Shown here: positions 61,737-64,000 of the stretch, piece after piece
Layout of the letters: every line of letters begins with the position of its first letter
Numbering within the stretch: the stretch's first letter is position 1
Assembly: GCA_030428705.1 (NCBI GenBank)
Contig: JAUIDI010000001.1
Location: 868,001-932,000, forward strand
DNA from: Bacteroidia bacterium
GTDB taxonomy: Bacteria > Bacteroidota > Bacteroidia > Flavobacteriales > Flavobacteriaceae
Direction of reading: 5' to 3'
DNA: 64,000 nt
The notes under the pieces: model-generated
Seen by the model: only the letters and a program-made list of their open reading frames with translations
Databases searched by the model: none
What the model was told of the DNA's origin: nothing
Translations under genes and position numbers: made by a program

Positions 61737-63770
61737 ATGTGGTTTAAGACCAAGATATTGACCATAGTGATCGCGATGCTTTCCGTGTTTCAAGCGGAAT
61801 GCCAGCATAACGCACTCACTTTTGATCCTTCGGAAATGGACGGCGATTTCATCGATCTGCTCCCCTACGCCACGATGTATATGGACAGCACCCGAAAACT
61901 GACCATCGAGGATATGCAAAAAGTACCTATGCATCCTGCCAAAGGATTAGGATCGTTGGAGCGAAAACCTTCTGAATTTGAATATCCGGTGTGGTTAAAA
62001 TTAAGGATCCAGCCCAAAAAGAAAATAATGCCCGAAGAATTGACCCTGTATATCAGAAATGGGATACTCATGGAATTCTATCAGGTAGCTCCAGATACCA
62101 TTTTTAGGGGCAAGGCCGGTTGGGATGTTGCTTTAAATGGTAAAAATACACCCAATGCACGTTTTGGGTTTCCGTTACAGGAGTTAAATGCAGGACAGCA
62201 GGTTATCTACATTAGGTTGAAAGGCTACGAAACACCGCAACCTGAGATCCGGCTCTATTTAACCGATAGATTAAATACCTATCAAGAAAACGATTATTAC
62301 AAAAACCGCTACGAGGTCAGTTATTATGCTGCCCTTATTGTGCTATTGATCATGACCGGAATCTTTTTCCTTTTCCGTTATCGACAATTTTCAGAGCGTT
62401 ACCTGTTGTGGTACGGACTTTATTTGATAGGTATGGGAATTTGGTTACTTAGACAATATGAATTGTATGGCCATACTAGTGTGTTTTGGGATTTTTTGCC
62501 TTATAACAGTTATTTGATCATGATTACCAATGGGATACCCTGGATATTTTTTGCCTTATACCTAAGGGATATCCTAGAGATAAAAAAAGATCACAGGTTA
62601 TACGGTTACTTTAAATGGTTGGTCATTTTTTTGGTTGCTGCAACCGTAGTTAAAACCTTAATGTACATACTGATGCTATTCTTCCATGTGCGTATCTATA
62701 TTAACTATTTTCAAATGACCATGTTGGGTTCGGCAATCGTAGGCGTATTGTGGAGCTGGAATATTTATAGAACACCGGAGAAGTTACACCACTTGATCGG
62801 TACAGGTATGATGGTGTTGACCGTTGCCTGTCTTTTGTTTACGATCGGGGTTCTTTTAACCTTCGGACATTATCACATACACGCAATTGTAGAGGTTGGA
62901 CTTTTAATAGAAATCTTCTTCTTTAACCAGGCCATTGGTCTTCGTATGAAACAAACCAACAAAACACTTGTGGATACCCAGAAAAAATTACTCCAATCTG
63001 AACAGGAAACCTTGCTGGCACAACGAAAACTGAATAAAGAACTCAATACGCTGGTGGAACAAAAGACCCAAAAGATCCTCGAAAAGAACAAGGCCTTGGC
63101 GGAGCAGGAAAAATTAAAACTACAGGCCGAGTTCAATCAAAAAATCGCCAGTGCGGAGCTCAAGGCCCTAAAAGCTCAAATGAACCCCCATTTTATCTTC
63201 AATTGCCTCAATGCCATCCGTAATCTCGTACAAAAAGGACAAGGAGACAAAGCCACCGAATACCTGGCAGATTTTGCCTCGTTTATCAGAAAGGTGTTAA
63301 GCTATTCGGAGGTAAAACAGATTTCGTTGGAGGAGGAACTGGCCCTTTGCGAACTCTACCTAAAGATGGAGCAATTGCGTTTTGAAGATGGCTTTGCTTA
63401 CGAAATAAAGGTAGGGCCCAATACGGCCATCGATTTTATCATGCTCCCCCCGATGCTCTTGCAGCCCCTATTGGAAAACGCCATCTGGCACGGACTGTTG
63501 CACAAAAAGGGCGAAAGAAGGATATCGGTCACCATCGCCCAGAACGAAAAAGAGGTCATCTGTACCATCGACGACAACGGGGTCGGGAGAACGTATTCGT
63601 CCCAAATCAAGACCTCCACAAAAAAAGATTCCATGGGAATGAAGCTCTTTATCGAACGTCTGGACATCAACAACCATGTGCTGGACAACAATTATCACTA
63701 TGAGATCATCGACAAGTATCACAACGACAGGTCCTCAGGGACCAAGGTGAACCTGTTTTTCGAATTATGA
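61737..63770 (+). CDS. LytS-type sensor histidine kinase with 7TMR-DISM input
   Basis: 677 residues from ATG 61737 (signal peptide MWFKTKILTIVIAMLSVFQA); the frame is open 14 codons upstream without homology. Domains: periplasmic 7TMR-DISMED2 beta-domain (about 40-190), seven helices (about 205-410), a coiled coil (415-480), and His_kinase (PF06580) with the phosphorylated His in AQMNPHFIFNCLNAIRNLV, then HATPase_c with LLENAIWHGLLHK and IDDNGVGR. It senses an outside carbohydrate or similar ligand. Its stop overlaps the response regulator start by four nt. Confidence 0.92.
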   Translation: MWFKTKILTIVIAMLSVFQAECQHNALTFDPSEMDGDFIDLLPYATMYMDSTRKLTIEDMQKVPMHPAKGLGSLERKPSEFEYPVWLKLRIQPKKKIMPEELTLYIRNGILMEFYQVAPDTIFRGKAGWDVALNGKNTPNARFGFPLQELNAGQQVIYIRLKGYETPQPEIRLYLTDRLNTYQENDYYKNRYEVSYYAALIVLLIMTGIFFLFRYRQFSERYLLWYGLYLIGMGIWLLRQYELYGHTSVFWDFLPYNSYLIMITNGIPWIFFALYLRDILEIKKDHRLYGYFKWLVIFLVAATVVKTLMYILMLFFHVRIYINYFQMTMLGSAIVGVLWSWNIYRTPEKLHHLIGTGMMVLTVACLLFTIGVLLTFGHYHIHAIVEVGLLIEIFFFNQAIGLRMKQTNKTLVDTQKKLLQSEQETLLAQRKLNKELNTLVEQKTQKILEKNKALAEQEKLKLQAEFNQKIASAELKALKAQMNPHFIFNCLNAIRNLVQKGQGDKATEYLADFASFIRKVLSYSEVKQISLEEELALCELYLKMEQLRFEDGFAYEIKVGPNTAIDFIMLPPMLLQPLLENAIWHGLLHKKGERRISVTIAQNEKEVICTIDDNGVGRTYSSQIKTSTKKDSMGMKLFIERLDINNHVLDNNYHYEIIDKYHNDRSSGTKVNLFFEL

Positions 63771-64000
63771 CCGAAGCAGCGAATATACACGCCGTAATTA
63801 TCGACGACGAAATGCACTGCATTGAGTCCTTATCGTCCTTGTTATCAAAACATTGCCCGTTCGTGAAGGTGAACGCCACATACTCTTCGGCAAAGGAAGG
63901 CATGTTGGGCATTCGAAAATCGACTCCTGAATTGTTATTTCTCGATGTAGAAATGCCTTGGATGAATGGTATTGAGCTTTTACAGGCCCTGGGCGATATT
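63767..64000 (+). CDS. LytTR-type response regulator, 3' truncated by window
   Basis: First 78 residues of a receiver domain: VIIDDEMHC with the acid pair and LLFLDVEMPWMNGIELL with the phosphorylated Asp. ATG 63767 overlaps the kinase stop (ATGA), so the two are a translationally coupled pair. A DNA-binding LytTR domain is expected downstream, but lies outside the window. Confidence 0.9.
   Translation, partial: MTEAANIHAVIIDDEMHCIESLSSLLSKHCPFVKVNATYSSAKEGMLGIRKSTPELLFLDVEMPWMNGIELLQALGDI

Noticed and set aside
1-64000. Search for tRNA, rRNA, CRISPR, phage and transposase genes
   Set aside because: No cloverleaf, rRNA segment, repeat-spacer array or DDE/recombinase signature was noticed by eye; a covariance-model search would be needed to exclude small RNAs.

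Overview
The window comes from a marine-type member of the Flavobacteriaceae (Bacteroidota). The signs are a PorX orthologue (type IX secretion regulator), the LpxC-FabZ fusion, bifunctional HisB and HisIE, -7 promoter boxes of the Bacteroidota form TAnnTTTG, weak or absent Shine-Dalgarno sequences, many two-state lipoproteins and secreted proteins, and typical palindromic intergenic repeats. No rRNA, tRNA, CRISPR array, phage or transposase gene was seen.

Layout. (1) 1-6.6 kb: an AT-rich stretch of unrelated single genes, all on +, each followed by 160-400 nt of palindromic non-coding DNA: S41 protease (cut by the window edge), formylglycine-generating-enzyme-like lipoprotein, beta-lactamase-fold hydrolase, vanadium-haloperoxidase-like lipoprotein, a 47-residue membrane peptide and a TPR protein. 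(2) 7-13.3 kb: a membrane-anchored winged-helix regulator divergent from a TonB-C-like exported protein with four helically phased repeats between them, then two related trypsin-like proteases, YegP, EthD and NTF2-like proteins. (3) 13.4-17.3 kb: an ECF sigma / membrane anti-sigma-like / DUF4097 / beta-barrel / small ORF / head-GIN operon, with the same ECF-like promoter in front of the sigma gene and in front of the barrel gene. (4) 17.4-26.5 kb (-): the complete histidine operon hisL-G-D-C-B-(four-helix-bundle cassette)-H-(GNAT)-A-(DinB)-F-IE, led by a 17-codon leader peptide with three His codons and an attenuator, and invaded at most of its gaps by different palindromic repeats. (5) 26.6-33.4 kb (-): SPFH protein, VWA membrane protein, FabG, M16 protease. 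(6) 33.6-40.6 kb (-): sucD with its own promoter, and the lipid A operon HD hydrolase-lpxD-lpxC/fabZ-lpxA-efp-second lpxD. (7) 40.8-53.4 kb: porX, tsaE, ald, proline dehydrogenase, aroB, Lrp, M14 peptidase, XRE regulator, TerC. (8) 53.4-60.6 kb (-): sterol desaturase-like, mscL, parC, parE, DMT transporter. (9) 60.7-64 kb: a secreted protein of unknown function and a LytS-type sensor kinase translationally coupled to a response regulator that runs off the window.

The best leads are the phased operator of the 7.0-8.8 kb regulator pair, the inverted-repeat-bounded four-helix-bundle cassette inside the his operon, the his attenuator, and the duplicated ECF promoter.
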